Shown: positions 55,183 through 64,000, numbered from the stretch's first letter. The stretch is 64,000 nucleotides of DNA from an uncultured Saprospiraceae bacterium (GCA_937139495.1 CAKZQC010000031.1:22357-86356); one strand, 5' to 3'. Notes: generated from the letters alone by a model not told the origin. Translations and numbers: made by a program.

Positions 55183-56943
55183 TTATCGGGACATTGCTCG
55201 ATCCAATGATTTGAACCAACCTCCATAATTGTCTTCAAGATAAGTACCTGCTGCGATGAAATAATCTTCCCAGGTATTTGCATCTACACTTTGAAACCAA
55301 ACAGCAAATTGGTAAGCAAATATAGCTAGATCAATTATAGTTAGTATCGCATTGACAGCAGGTATTAGGCGAGCAAGTGGTTTAGCAAATTTGAAAGCTT
55401 TTGCCAATTTAGATAGAGGTCCAGCCACTTTTTCGTACACCTTTTTACCTACTTTATCCATTATGTCATACACCTTATCTTTAGCTGCTTTAGTATCGAA
55501 GATATGTTTGTCAAAAGCATCGTGCATATTTTTTGCAATTCTTCTCATTGCATCAGCAGCTTTTTTGAGCTTTCCTATTTTTTCATCTTTGATAGCATCG
55601 CCTACTTCTCCAGCTACATCAGCCAACTTATCTGCTTCTGCTTGGATTTTTTTTGCGAGATCTTCGTCTGCTAGTGCCTTCGTTTTTGCTTTTGCATTGG
55701 TATCAAACGTTTTATTTTTGATAGCAAGAGCATCGGCTGCCATTTCGGCCCAATCAACTGCCACATTCCAACCACCACTTACCGTCAAGTTACAAAGGCT
55801 ATCGTTTAGAATACTTCCATTGATACCCTCAAGAAGATTGAAAGCAATTAGGAGTTGCTTGATATCGACTTTCATGCTCATGCGAACAGCATAACCTGTT
55901 GGCATATTGCCTAAGTCACCATTCATGACGGCAGCAGCAGTTTCATCCCAACCTGTTTTTTCGCCATCTATTTTAGCGGTAACGGTACCCCAACCCAAGT
56001 TGAGGGTAACACCTACAGAACCTGCGGTAGTCGAGCCGCCTTGAAACAATCCTTTATCTAGTAGTTCTTTTGTGTTGGAGCTAATAGTATTGCGGAAACC
56101 TTGAGCAAACAAAGTAACGTACTCATCTAAAACTTTTTTCTGAGCACTAGCCATTACGGGTGCGGTGAAAGCTAGTTTACCACTCAATTGGATTTTTCCA
56201 CCAGTCAAACTAATGCACTTTAATTGATGGTCTTTGAGCGGAAGCTCTGCTAGGTCAAGTTTGAATTGAGCAGAAGCATTGTCCACACTGTTGGCTGCCA
56301 ACAACCAAGCTTTTTTGCCTTTGAAATTTTTCTCAAACTGTGCACTTAGGCGAGTGGTAGAAGCCTCCCAGTTATTGTTGAGTAAATTATCAATTTCTGT
56401 TAATTCTGCTTTTTCGGCAGAGTCTTGATAGGCTAACGCTACCAATTCGAGATCCTCAATAGTACCGCCAAACAATCTATCCCAATCGCCTTTGAGGCGA
56501 GTAGGAATAACATGTACACTTACATCAAGTACATTAACTTTGTAGTGGGTACTGATAATTGAGATGGTTTTCCATACGCTCGCATGGATAATTTTTCTAG
56601 CGCCTCTCTCATCTTCTTTTTTTGCTCTTGTATTTCCTTCCCCACTGAGCCATTTGCGCAACGAATCTTTGAGTCTAATTCTCATCAAGGGAGTCAATTC
56701 AGCAGCATCTATCATTTGGTCAAAATCATCCGATTCATCAACCGTTGCTCTGATGTTGCGCGTCATCTTGTCGCCAAAGCCTTTTTCTTTAGCTGTGGCT
56801 AATAGTTCTTCTGTAATCTGCTCAAAACTTGCCAGTTTTTTGCCTTGTTCACTATTATCTATAATTGGTTGACCACTATTTCTTATCTGCTGTATGCCTT
56901 CTATGAACTCTTGATAGAGGGCTATTATTTGATCTTCATTCAT
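55183..56943 (-). CDS. Module 3 protein B: putative CIS effector with hydrophobic C-terminal segment
   Basis: 586 residues, paralogous to the other two B proteins but more diverged. Shared marks are the start MNEDQIIALYQEFIEGI, the acidic block ATVDESDDFDQMIDAAELTP, QFKLDLAELPLKDHQLKCIS, and a beta region TLNLGWGTVTAKIDGEKTGW. A helical Ala/Lys/Asp-rich part (EADKLADVAGEVGDAIKDEK) precedes the hydrophobic segment LIPAVNAILTIIDLAIFAYQ at ~520-550. The G-Q of the IPxVGQ motif in modules 1 and 2 is replaced, but hydrophobicity is kept. The tail, with WEDYFIAAGTYLEDNYGGWF, is longer. The gene lies on the minus strand, downstream of protein A by 15 bases. Confidence 0.6.
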   Translation of the reverse strand: MNEDQIIALYQEFIEGIQQIRNSGQPIIDNSEQGKKLASFEQITEELLATAKEKGFGDKMTRNIRATVDESDDFDQMIDAAELTPLMRIRLKDSLRKWLSGEGNTRAKKEDERGARKIIHASVWKTISIISTHYKVNVLDVSVHVIPTRLKGDWDRLFGGTIEDLELVALAYQDSAEKAELTEIDNLLNNNWEASTTRLSAQFEKNFKGKKAWLLAANSVDNASAQFKLDLAELPLKDHQLKCISLTGGKIQLSGKLAFTAPVMASAQKKVLDEYVTLFAQGFRNTISSNTKELLDKGLFQGGSTTAGSVGVTLNLGWGTVTAKIDGEKTGWDETAAAVMNGDLGNMPTGYAVRMSMKVDIKQLLIAFNLLEGINGSILNDSLCNLTVSGGWNVAVDWAEMAADALAIKNKTFDTNAKAKTKALADEDLAKKIQAEADKLADVAGEVGDAIKDEKIGKLKKAADAMRRIAKNMHDAFDKHIFDTKAAKDKVYDIMDKVGKKVYEKVAGPLSKLAKAFKFAKPLARLIPAVNAILTIIDLAIFAYQFAVWFQSVDANTWEDYFIAAGTYLEDNYGGWFKSLDRAMSR

Positions 56944-56958
56944 TTTATATAGGGATTT

Positions 56959-57873
56959 TTATTGAGTTTTCAAAAATTTGATTGCCTCCAATGCCTTTAC
57001 TTTCAGACCATCGAGTTTGGTAAATACTTGATCCAATTCTTCGAGTGAAAGCTGCATTTTTTTAGCTTGTTCGGCATCACTCAATTGATCATCTATTTCA
57101 ATATCTACCTCATTGGTTGCCATCAAGGCTTTTTTGATTTTAGCAGCAATTCGTTTGAGCTGAGGTTGGTCTTTTTGGGCGGCAGCCAATATTTTTTGGT
57201 AAGTAACTTGCTTATTTTCGTCCAATTCTTCGACCTTATCAATAACACTAATGGCACTAGCTAGTGCTTTTTTGGCTATTTTGAAATGCTGATTGGTGTA
57301 GTCGGTATCTTTGGTTGCTTTGTCCGTAATGAACGGAACGACCTCTTGTTGTAGCAGTTTTTTAGCTTGTTTGTATTGCTTGACTACTACGCCAATTTTT
57401 TGCTCGTCATTCGCAGCATCAACCGTAGCTGTTAATTCTTCTTCGCCTACATTGACAGCATCTAGCGAAGCATCCAAGTTAGGCAATTCGCCCGCATAGA
57501 ATTTAGAATCAATCCCTAGTTTTGACCATAATTTTTTTCCCCCTTTTTGGACTTTGTCAGGTTTGCCTTTGCCTGCATTGAGTGCAATGTGCATCGTAAC
57601 ACCTGCATCTGTTTGCTCAAAAAAGCAAGTACCTTTTGCAAATTCTTTTTTGGCTTTATTTTCTTTGAAAAACTTTGCCAATTCGCCCGTATAAACGCCC
57701 ATCAGGACGAGTGCCGATTCTTTGCCATCGGCAAAAGCATGCTGACTACAGACTACTGCGTCGAGCTGACCGAGTTTTGCTGCTCTATTGATTTCTTTTT
57801 TTAGAAACTTAGCGTATTCCTCGAAGGACATCGCCAATATTTCTGCTATTTTCTTTTTGTGTTTAAATGCCAT
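56959..57873 (-). CDS. Module 3 protein A: 304-residue conserved partner protein
   Basis: 304 residues; paralogue of the A proteins of modules 1 and 2. Kept blocks are the MAFKxK start, VLMGVYTGELAKFFKENKAK, KEFAKGTCFFEQ, MHIALNAGKGKPDKV and FYAGELPNLD. The C-terminal half is helical (LKRIAAKIKKALMATNEVD). It has no known enzymatic motif. The order A then B then membrane protein, read on the minus strand, is the same as in the plus-strand modules. Confidence 0.7.
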   Translation of the reverse strand: MAFKHKKKIAEILAMSFEEYAKFLKKEINRAAKLGQLDAVVCSQHAFADGKESALVLMGVYTGELAKFFKENKAKKEFAKGTCFFEQTDAGVTMHIALNAGKGKPDKVQKGGKKLWSKLGIDSKFYAGELPNLDASLDAVNVGEEELTATVDAANDEQKIGVVVKQYKQAKKLLQQEVVPFITDKATKDTDYTNQHFKIAKKALASAISVIDKVEELDENKQVTYQKILAAAQKDQPQLKRIAAKIKKALMATNEVDIEIDDQLSDAEQAKKMQLSLEELDQVFTKLDGLKVKALEAIKFLKTQ

Positions 57874-58193
57874 GATTTGATGTTTATTAAAATATTTAGG
57901 TTGACTCTAAAAATAGGGTTTATTTTTGGAATAAAAAAGTCTTTTGTTAATATATAGGTATAAGAGTACAATTTTTAGCTAGCGTCATTTTTTGAATCCA
58001 AGAAAGAATAAAAGTTAGCGTTGCTTATAATAAGACTGCTATGCTAGCAATTAGACTTCTGACAATAGCGTTCTATTACCTTTTCAATTAATTTAATTTA
58101 GCACAGAATTAAACCTTACCGAAACACACTAGTCTAAGGAGGCAGTGACGATAGTCAAGTATTATTTTTTCTTAGTAATTAAACATTATAACA
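57874..58193. other. Gene-free stretch between module 3 and the EF-hand gene
   Basis: About 320 A+T-rich bases between divergent genes. It must contain both promoters, but I cannot point to a convincing consensus in either direction. Confidence 0.4.
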
Positions 58194-58511
58194 ATGACAA
58201 AATTAAAATTTAGTGTATTAGTGGTTTGTTTATTTGCATTTGCACAAATGAATGCACAGGATACCAAAAGAGAAAAACCCACTCCAGCAGAAAGGTTTGC
58301 AAATTTGGATACTAACAAAGATGGTGTTTTAAATTTAGAAGAGTTTTCTGCCCAAAAAGGGAAAAAAGAAACTACTGCTGAAGACCAAGCAGAGCGATTT
58401 GCTAAAATGGACACAGATACTAGTGGAAGTATTAGTCAAGAAGAATTTTTAGCTGCTGGTAAAGCAGACAAAAAAGGCAAAAAAGGCAACGGAAGGAAAA
58501 GAAGGAAATAA
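58194..58511 (+). CDS. Exported EF-hand calcium-binding protein
   Basis: 105 residues with a signal peptide (VLVVCLFAFAQMNAQD) and two EF-hand loops: DTNKDGVLNLEE, a canonical loop, and DTDTSGSISQEE, also canonical in positions 1, 3, 5, 7, 9 and 12. The lysine/arginine-rich C-terminus (KADKKGKKGNGRKRRK) is unusual for an exported protein. It could act as a periplasmic or surface Ca2+-responsive protein. It is followed by a shared terminator. Confidence 0.85.
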   Translation: MTKLKFSVLVVCLFAFAQMNAQDTKREKPTPAERFANLDTNKDGVLNLEEFSAQKGKKETTAEDQAERFAKMDTDTSGSISQEEFLAAGKADKKGKKGNGRKRRK

Positions 58512-58514
58512 ATA

Positions 58515-58548
58515 AAAAAGCTCTAATCAACGATTAGAGCTTTTTTTA
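58515..58548. terminator. Bidirectional terminator
   Basis: A 13-base stem (aaaagctctaatc, complement gattagagctttt) with a T-run on both strands separates the EF-hand gene from the converging surface-protein gene. Confidence 0.88.
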
Positions 58549-58568
58549 TAAATTACATGTGGCATATT

Positions 58569-61500
58569 CTACTGCTTTACAATCTTCTGTGTCACGGCTT
58601 CTCTACCATTATTAATGGTAATAAAATACAAACCTGCAGACAAGTTCGTCAAGTCAATTGTCGATAATTGTTGACTTGTTTGGCTAGCTTGTAGCACTCG
58701 ACCGAGTTGGTCGGTCACTTGCCACTGTACGAGTTTGTTATCTTGTTTGTCCAATTGTAGCATGCCTGTGGTGGGGTTGGGGTAGAGCTTGATTTGTAGG
58801 GCATCTTGTATCGCTAGTTGTTGCTGATTGGTAATAATAGAATTGACGCCATCATCGACTGTGTGTACACTCGTATTGGTAATAATCGGAGCATTGAAAT
58901 CAAAGAAAATAGCGGCTGAATTTTCTAATAAAGTGCCATTAGGCAAATCCTTATTTTGCTTGACTTCAAACTTCACAAAACCATGTGATTCGGGTTCATT
59001 GACATTGCTGTCAGGCAACATAATATTATTGAATGTCCATTCCAACACTCTAGGGCCATACATACGGAAGGTATAATCATTGCTAGACACACCCGACTTG
59101 ACCGAAAAAATATCGAAATCAGTCGATAAAGTATCTCTAATTACAACCGTGAAAGCAGTATCGGTTCCAGTATTCTGAAAGCGAATCAAGTACTCCAATT
59201 TTTGATTGGGTAATATTTCTTTGTCTACGCCTTTTCCGAGAGGAAAGCCTGTTTTGTCGTTCGGGTCGTACGAGCCTGTGACTAAGCCACAGTAGATGTC
59301 TACTACTGGGTCGGCATCGTCCATCGGTAGGACATTGACTAGATTAGAAGTCCAATTATTGGCATTGCCACACAACTCTATCGTACTAGAAGGTTGCGAG
59401 TTGCCCCAATGCAGTGGGTGCTGATCGACTTCCATACGCCAAGTGCGTCCATCACCTGCATAAGTGAATGTTTGACTTTGTCCACTAGCCAACTGTACAG
59501 AATCTAACCGAACTAAACTACCATTAATATAGAGTCGTACTTGACTCCAACAGTTCATGTTTCCTTCTGTATTAGTTATCGTAAAAGTAATGCTGTCATT
59601 GCTGCTGCAATCTGACCAAATCGCTAAGTGCGACCCATCAAAAGGTGTGCTGCAAGGAATACCGATAACCGTATTCGGAACAGAATCCAAGGCACAAGAA
59701 TCAATAGGATACAGCTTGGCATTCATACACAGACTCTGCCCCAAAGTCGCATTGAGATTAAGCGTAGTACTTATCCAGAAGTTGACACATTGATTGGGGT
59801 ACAAGCTATCTACATAGAAGTAGTATTGGTTATTGCCTAAGCTTGTATAATTGAGTGAAGCAGTATCAACCGTCAATAAACTATCTAATTCTACCACCAC
59901 ATAAGCACTATCTAATATAGCCGTCGCATCATAAGTATTACAGGCTTGTATATACACATATTGATTAGAAAAACCAGGGCGTAAAAATGGAGCGTGGATA
60001 GAAATATTAGGTGCGGTACATTGCCGAGTAGATTGGTAGCCGATAGGCGGTACTTGTATCGAGCTATCAGGATTAGTGACACTAAAAGAATAGGTAGCAG
60101 CACAAGGTTGATAATTATTAGCCGAGTTAGTGTCGGTTGTAATCGTGTAGTTGCCTATGGGTAAGGAATCTATTCCCCAAGATCCATTAGCAGCTGTTTG
60201 TACAAGTATATTTCCAGGATTGATGATTAAGTTTCTATCGACAATACCTGCTGTTTCTAAAGTACCTTGTTGGCAATTTTGATTAACATCTAGGTAAGTT
60301 GAGCCACCAATATTAGGAATAGCAAAAATACGCACTTTTCCAGTATCAACACCATTTGCATGGTAAGTAGGACCAAAACCATTTCCATGGTGAGGAGCAC
60401 CAATAACGATTATATTTCCATTTGCACTCATACTAACAGAGCTGCCTGATTGATTAAAAGCAGCTTCTCCATCAATATCACTCCCTTTTTGAATCCAAGT
60501 GGTACCATTCCATTGATATATTCTTACATGCCCTGCGTAATTTCCATTTCCATCATTATTATTAGCCCCAATAGCGACTAAATTTCCGTTTGCACTCATA
60601 CTAACAGAGTTACCTGATTCATCACCAGCCGCTTCTCCATCAATATCACTCCCTTTTTGAATCCAAGTGATACCATTCCATTGATATATTCTTACATGCC
60701 CTGCATTATTTCCATTTTCATCATTATGAGGACCACCAATAGCGACTATGTTTCCGTCTGCACTCATACTAACAGAGTTACCTGATTCATCACCAATAGC
60801 TTCTCCATCAATATCACTCCCTTTTTGAATCCAAGTGGTACCATTCCATTGATATATTCTTACATGTCCTACGCGTGGTATAGGTCCAAATCCAGCATTT
60901 ATAACAGCCCCAATAGCGACTAAATTTCCATCTGCACTCATACTAACAGAGCTGCCTGATTGATCATAAAACGCTTCTCCATCAATATTACTCCCTTTTT
61001 GAATCCAAGTGGTACCATTCCATTGATATATTCTTACATGTCCTGCATCAGTTCCATTTCCATCATTATTAGGAGCACCAATAGCAACTATATTTCCGTC
61101 TGCACTCATACTAACAGACCTGCCTGAATAATCAAGAGCTGTTTCTCCATCAATATCAGTCCCTCTTTGAACCCAAGTGGTTCCGTTCCATTCATATATT
61201 CTTACATGCCCTGCTCCATTTCCATTTCCATCATTATAATCAGCCCCAATAGCGACGATATTTCCGTCTGCACTTATACTGACAGAGCTGCCTGAACCAT
61301 CACTAGCCGCTTCTCCATCAATAGCACTACCTTTTTGAATCCAAGTAGTTCCATTCCAATTATAAATTACTACACGACCACTGTTAACTCCATTAACTCC
61401 ATCATATCCAGGCGATGCTACTGCGATTACACTTCCATCTATATTGATAGCTGTTGTACTGCCGAGGTATTCGTTTGTCTGTGTCCCTAATATATCCTGA

Positions 61501-61589
61501 CCCATCTGCGGAAACTGTCCAAAAGCAAGCGTCTGAAAGACCAGCACCAAACAAAGCGTGCTAATCGTTTTAATAAAATTAATCGTCAT
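58569..61589 (-). CDS. Type IX secretion cargo with seven repeat units and DUF11-like domain
   Basis: From the ATG at 61589 (MTINFIKTISTLCLVLVFQT) the protein is 1006 residues. An upstream in-frame ATG at 61691 lies within the neighbouring terminator and is rejected. After the signal peptide come seven ~56-residue FG-GAP-like repeats (IDGEA..D.SGSSVSMSADG pattern, ending HVRIYQWNGTTW). Next are Ig-like/SdrD-like and DUF11-type segments (LEYLIRFQNTGTDTAFTVVI). The end is a type IX sorting domain (KLYPNPTTGMLQLD...GREAVTQKIVKQ). The product is predicted to be secreted and attached to the cell surface. The repeats suggest beta-propeller folding; ligand unknown. Confidence 0.88.
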   Translation of the reverse strand: MTINFIKTISTLCLVLVFQTLAFGQFPQMGQDILGTQTNEYLGSTTAINIDGSVIAVASPGYDGVNGVNSGRVVIYNWNGTTWIQKGSAIDGEAASDGSGSSVSISADGNIVAIGADYNDGNGNGAGHVRIYEWNGTTWVQRGTDIDGETALDYSGRSVSMSADGNIVAIGAPNNDGNGTDAGHVRIYQWNGTTWIQKGSNIDGEAFYDQSGSSVSMSADGNLVAIGAVINAGFGPIPRVGHVRIYQWNGTTWIQKGSDIDGEAIGDESGNSVSMSADGNIVAIGGPHNDENGNNAGHVRIYQWNGITWIQKGSDIDGEAAGDESGNSVSMSANGNLVAIGANNNDGNGNYAGHVRIYQWNGTTWIQKGSDIDGEAAFNQSGSSVSMSANGNIIVIGAPHHGNGFGPTYHANGVDTGKVRIFAIPNIGGSTYLDVNQNCQQGTLETAGIVDRNLIINPGNILVQTAANGSWGIDSLPIGNYTITTDTNSANNYQPCAATYSFSVTNPDSSIQVPPIGYQSTRQCTAPNISIHAPFLRPGFSNQYVYIQACNTYDATAILDSAYVVVELDSLLTVDTASLNYTSLGNNQYYFYVDSLYPNQCVNFWISTTLNLNATLGQSLCMNAKLYPIDSCALDSVPNTVIGIPCSTPFDGSHLAIWSDCSSNDSITFTITNTEGNMNCWSQVRLYINGSLVRLDSVQLASGQSQTFTYAGDGRTWRMEVDQHPLHWGNSQPSSTIELCGNANNWTSNLVNVLPMDDADPVVDIYCGLVTGSYDPNDKTGFPLGKGVDKEILPNQKLEYLIRFQNTGTDTAFTVVIRDTLSTDFDIFSVKSGVSSNDYTFRMYGPRVLEWTFNNIMLPDSNVNEPESHGFVKFEVKQNKDLPNGTLLENSAAIFFDFNAPIITNTSVHTVDDGVNSIITNQQQLAIQDALQIKLYPNPTTGMLQLDKQDNKLVQWQVTDQLGRVLQASQTSQQLSTIDLTNLSAGLYFITINNGREAVTQKIVKQ
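60340..61510. repeat. Seven ~165-177-base tandem repeats within the surface-protein gene
   Basis: The codons for repeated phrases such as IDGEA and SVSMSADGN recur at roughly 165-177-base spacing. Units 3-6 are the most alike at DNA level; the first and last have diverged. Boundaries are approximate. Confidence 0.85.
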
Positions 61590-61663
61590 AATGTATAATT
61601 TAATTGAGATGATTTGAATAGACCAATATAGTCCGCTACAAAAGTAAGCCTTTTGTAAGACAT

Positions 61664-61699
61664 AAAAAAGGCTGTTAGGAGCAAATCCCAACAGCCTTT
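61664..61699 (-). terminator. Terminator downstream of ftcD
   Basis: Read on the minus strand, a stem (aaaggctgtt... with ...aacagcctttt) is followed by Ts, 29 bases after the ftcD stop. It also argues against an upstream start for the neighbouring surface-protein gene. Confidence 0.8.
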
Positions 61700-61727
61700 A
61701 TAAAATTCTTCTTCTTGTAGAAATAAC

Positions 61728-63410
61728 CTACATCGCAGCTTCCACCAATACTAGCACCGCTGCCTCCATCTCCATAGCTTTCTGCAAAAGCTCATTCGCT
61801 TCCGCTTCTATTTTCTGCACATAAGCTTGGTCTTTGAGACCACCCAAATTGATTTTGACATTGAGGTACGCCCCATACACGGCAGTTCTGGCACACATAG
61901 CCCCTACACCAGCATCAGTGATAGAATTAGGGTTGCCAATGGTAGCCATCAGCTTGATGAGTGGCAAGGTCGCCAAAGCGGTTTGCATGACCTGCAAGGG
62001 AACTTCTACGGCATATTTGGTAGCGGATTGTATGGCAGCCGAACGAGCTGCTTTTTCTGCATCACTGCCTTTCGGCAATTTGAAACTATCCATGATGCCG
62101 TTGAAGGACTTGGTATCTTCGTCCACCAAATGGAGGAGCTTATCTTTAAATACTTGCCCTTCGGCAGCATAGTCCGAAAACTCTTCCCAGCGAGCGTCCC
62201 AACCACGTTTGTGGCTCGATAAGTTGGCAACCATCGTAGCGAGCGACACGCCCAATACACCCACATAAGCGGCAATAGAACCGCCTCCAGGGGCAGGACT
62301 TTCCGAAGCCGTTTCGTTGGCAAAAGCCCTCAAATCCATATCCAATAGTGGCGTATGTTCGTCTTCGGCTAGTAAGTATTCTATGATTTTTTTCTTTGGG
62401 TCAAAAGGACTCAATTCGTCCAAACCCATTGTTTTGACAGCTATTTTGATAATTTCGGCTTCGTCCACACCCGTAGAACGGTTTTGTTGCTTCAAGAAGT
62501 ATTTGCCTGCGTCTAGCATGACTTGTAGTGGCATCAAGCCGACCAACTCTGAGCCAGTTACGCGCATGCCTCTAGCATTCGCCGAAAGGCAACAAGCCTC
62601 AAAAGCCTTGTGCAAAGGCGTAGCTTTGATGTCGGTCAAGTTCATCGAAACTTGAGCCACGCCATATTCTTCGATATACCAGCCAATTCCCTTGACGGCT
62701 TTGCAACTGCCTGCGACACGCACGGCTTCGCCATCGGCATCTCGCTTGATTTTGCCTGTTATCGGGTCGCCTTCGCGCAATACTCTACCTGCTTCTCGCA
62801 CATCAAACGCCACGGCATTGGCTCTACGCACAGAAGTGGTATTGAGGTTGACATTGTAAGCAATCAAAAAATCTCTTGCCCCAATAGCGGTTACGCCTGC
62901 ACGAACGTGTAATTTCTTGGGTCCAAAATCAGGATTGAAAGTAGGTGTTTGTAGCTTGGACGCCATTTTTTCGTATTCGCCAGAGCGAATGTTCGCTAAG
63001 TTTTTCCAGCGAGAATCAGTAGCAGAAGATTCGTACAAAAAGACAGAAATGTCAAGAGCTTCGCCTACTTTTTTTGCCAATTTTTTGGAATACTCTACCG
63101 TCTCTTCCATCGTGATATTCGCTATCGGAATAAACGGACAAACATCGGTCGCACCCATGCGCGGGTGTTCGCCTGTGTGCTTGCTCATGTCGATGAGTTC
63201 TGCTGCTTTTTGTATCGCCAAAAATGCCGCTTCGACTACGGCATCAGGTTCGCCTACAAATGTTACGACGGTACGGTTAGTCGCTTTGCCAGGGTCAACA
63301 TCGAGGAGTTTTACACCTTCTACCGATTCTATTTGTTGCGTAATTTGCTTAATAATCGACATATCATTGCCTTCACTAAAATTCGGTACACATTCTATCA
63401 ACTGCTTCAT
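61728..63410 (-). CDS. ftcD: Bifunctional glutamate formiminotransferase / formiminotetrahydrofolate cyclodeaminase
   Basis: The 560-residue protein joins both domains of vertebrate-type FTCD: formiminotransferase at ~1-325 (QLIECVPNFSEGNDMS; HTGEHPRMGATDVCPF; GITAIGARDFLIAYNVN) and cyclodeaminase at ~360-560 (ESPAPGGGSIAAYVGVLGVS). It transfers the formimino group from formiminoglutamate, a histidine breakdown product, to tetrahydrofolate and then releases ammonia. It stands alone; no hut genes are next to it in this window. A MITE-like element lies 18 bases upstream of its start and may disturb or supply its promoter. Confidence 0.93.
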   Translation of the reverse strand: MKQLIECVPNFSEGNDMSIIKQITQQIESVEGVKLLDVDPGKATNRTVVTFVGEPDAVVEAAFLAIQKAAELIDMSKHTGEHPRMGATDVCPFIPIANITMEETVEYSKKLAKKVGEALDISVFLYESSATDSRWKNLANIRSGEYEKMASKLQTPTFNPDFGPKKLHVRAGVTAIGARDFLIAYNVNLNTTSVRRANAVAFDVREAGRVLREGDPITGKIKRDADGEAVRVAGSCKAVKGIGWYIEEYGVAQVSMNLTDIKATPLHKAFEACCLSANARGMRVTGSELVGLMPLQVMLDAGKYFLKQQNRSTGVDEAEIIKIAVKTMGLDELSPFDPKKKIIEYLLAEDEHTPLLDMDLRAFANETASESPAPGGGSIAAYVGVLGVSLATMVANLSSHKRGWDARWEEFSDYAAEGQVFKDKLLHLVDEDTKSFNGIMDSFKLPKGSDAEKAARSAAIQSATKYAVEVPLQVMQTALATLPLIKLMATIGNPNSITDAGVGAMCARTAVYGAYLNVKINLGGLKDQAYVQKIEAEANELLQKAMEMEAAVLVLVEAAM

Positions 63411-63427
63411 GGGAGTTCTATTTTTTA

Positions 63428-63589
63428 GAGCGTGTCTAAAATTATAGTTTTTGATAATTTGTATAGGATTTTTCTATTAAATAAGACTCATTTTTTACCT
63501 CATAGCCTTAGCTATGGGGTGGAAAATAGGCGAAACATAACAGGAAAAGATTTTTCAAATTACATATTAGTATAATATTAGAGACGCTC
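63428..63589. mobile_element. MITE-like element, 162 bp, IS5-type ends
   Basis: The left end (gagcgtgtctaaaattata, 63428-63446) and the inverted right end (63571-63589) match at 17 of 19 bases. A TTA triplet flanks both sides (63425-63427 and 63590-63592), as expected for the TNA target duplications of some IS5-family groups. The interior includes an imperfect 16-base stem around 63495-63526 and no ORF. It is a non-autonomous element by this reading. Confidence 0.65.
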
Positions 63590-63592
63590 TTA

Positions 63593-64000
63593 GTTATTTC
63601 ATACAATTCTGTTATCAAAAGTAATCATTTTTGTAGCAATATAGATAGGGAATAGTAGCCGATTATAAGGATAAGTACCTTTTTTATGATAAAAAACAAA
63701 AGTGTGCTTTTGGTGCTAGGTGCTTGCATTTTGCAATGTTTTGTCCATTTGGATGAGAAGTTACTTGAAATATTTAAAACTTTTTGTTTGAAATAATTTT
63801 CACTATTAAAACTTTTTGTTTTAAATTTGTGTCAACACAACGCCTAATCACTCTACCATATCCTACTATAAACTTTTGGATTTGGGATATGCGATGATTC
63901 AGAAAATAAAGGGAAATAAGTAAGTGGACACAAATAATGGGTGTTTAAAAGTGCGTTAATTTTTTTGATTATTGAGGACAGGACGATAAGAATCGTAAAA
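63593..64000. other. Gene-free stretch at the window end
   Basis: About 400 bases with no supported gene. A short frame at 63686-63796 (36 codons) has no support. The block aaaactttttgttt occurs twice (near 63777 and 63808). A promoter for a gene beyond the window edge is possible. Confidence 0.4.

Noticed and set aside
60340..61510. Regularly spaced repeats that might suggest a CRISPR array
   Set aside because: The units are ~170 bases, in frame, and encode FG-GAP-like protein repeats; there are no short identical repeats with unique spacers.
61590..61691. Upstream start of the repeat-rich surface protein at 61691
   Set aside because: That start lies in the ftcD terminator hairpin and would place 34 residues before a clear signal peptide.
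63686..63796. 36-codon ORF near the window end
   Set aside because: Too short, with no recognisable features, a signal-like start only, and A+T-rich repeats in its 3' part.

Overview
The window looks like chromosome from a Bacteroidota bacterium, probably of the Saprospira/Aureispira kind. The grounds are an A+T-rich sequence, promoters resembling TTTG-N19-22-TAnnTTTG, few recognisable Shine-Dalgarno sites, a C-terminal type IX secretion sorting domain, a family S46 dipeptidyl-peptidase, a fused FtcD, and large MG2/alpha-2-macroglobulin-like proteins. The genus is an inference; no rRNA or tRNA gene was seen.

Layout. 1-5438 (minus): a 3'-truncated MG2/macroglobulin-like surface protein, a radical SAM/SPASM protein and a polyprenyl diphosphate synthase. 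5599-13167: an alpha/beta hydrolase, the cell-elongation cluster mreB-mreC-mreD-mrdA-rodA, and a YkuK-like protein. 13253-15429: two hypothetical genes and an M23 peptidase. 15914-21790: module 1 of a repeated gene set. 21935-24582: an M16 peptidase whose 3' end is duplicated around a 1.1 kb segment, and tatA. 24977-32551: a lytic transglycosylase, a secreted protein, two GH18-like proteins (one lacking the catalytic residues) and a small membrane protein. 32612-46535: a contractile injection system (CIS) of the eCIS/Afp-PVC type: Pvc16-type cap protein, sheath, three tube-family proteins, DUF5908, VgrG-like spike, PAAR tip, gp25 and a giant J-like baseplate protein. 46771-50595: module 2. 50774-51553: a fibre-like protein. 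51673-53805: S46 peptidase. 57873-53806 (minus): module 3. 58194-63410: an EF-hand protein, a repeat-rich T9SS cargo protein and ftcD. 63428-63589: a MITE-like element.

The most interesting content is the repeated module. Three times the same order occurs: a ~303-residue soluble protein, a ~570-600-residue protein ending in a hydrophobic IPxVGQ-type helical segment, then one or more membrane proteins with paired transmembrane helices and bacterial-PH-like domains. Module 2 lies inside the CIS locus, between the baseplate and the fibre-like gene; modules 1 and 3 flank it. I infer a CIS-linked effector system: a probable pore-forming or membrane-inserting effector, a dedicated partner (chaperone or co-effector), and membrane-bound immunity proteins. 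Truncated copies of the membrane-protein family in modules 1 and 3 fit turnover of immunity genes. No function has been shown; the assignment rests on gene order, paralogy visible by eye, and topology.

The CIS locus is incomplete compared with Afp. I see no AAA+ ATPase (Afp15), tape measure (Afp14), LysM adaptor (Afp7) or separate Afp12 here, so other parts may be encoded elsewhere or this may be a reduced subtype. The second tube protein carries an unusual ~300-residue acidic, partly repeated tail.
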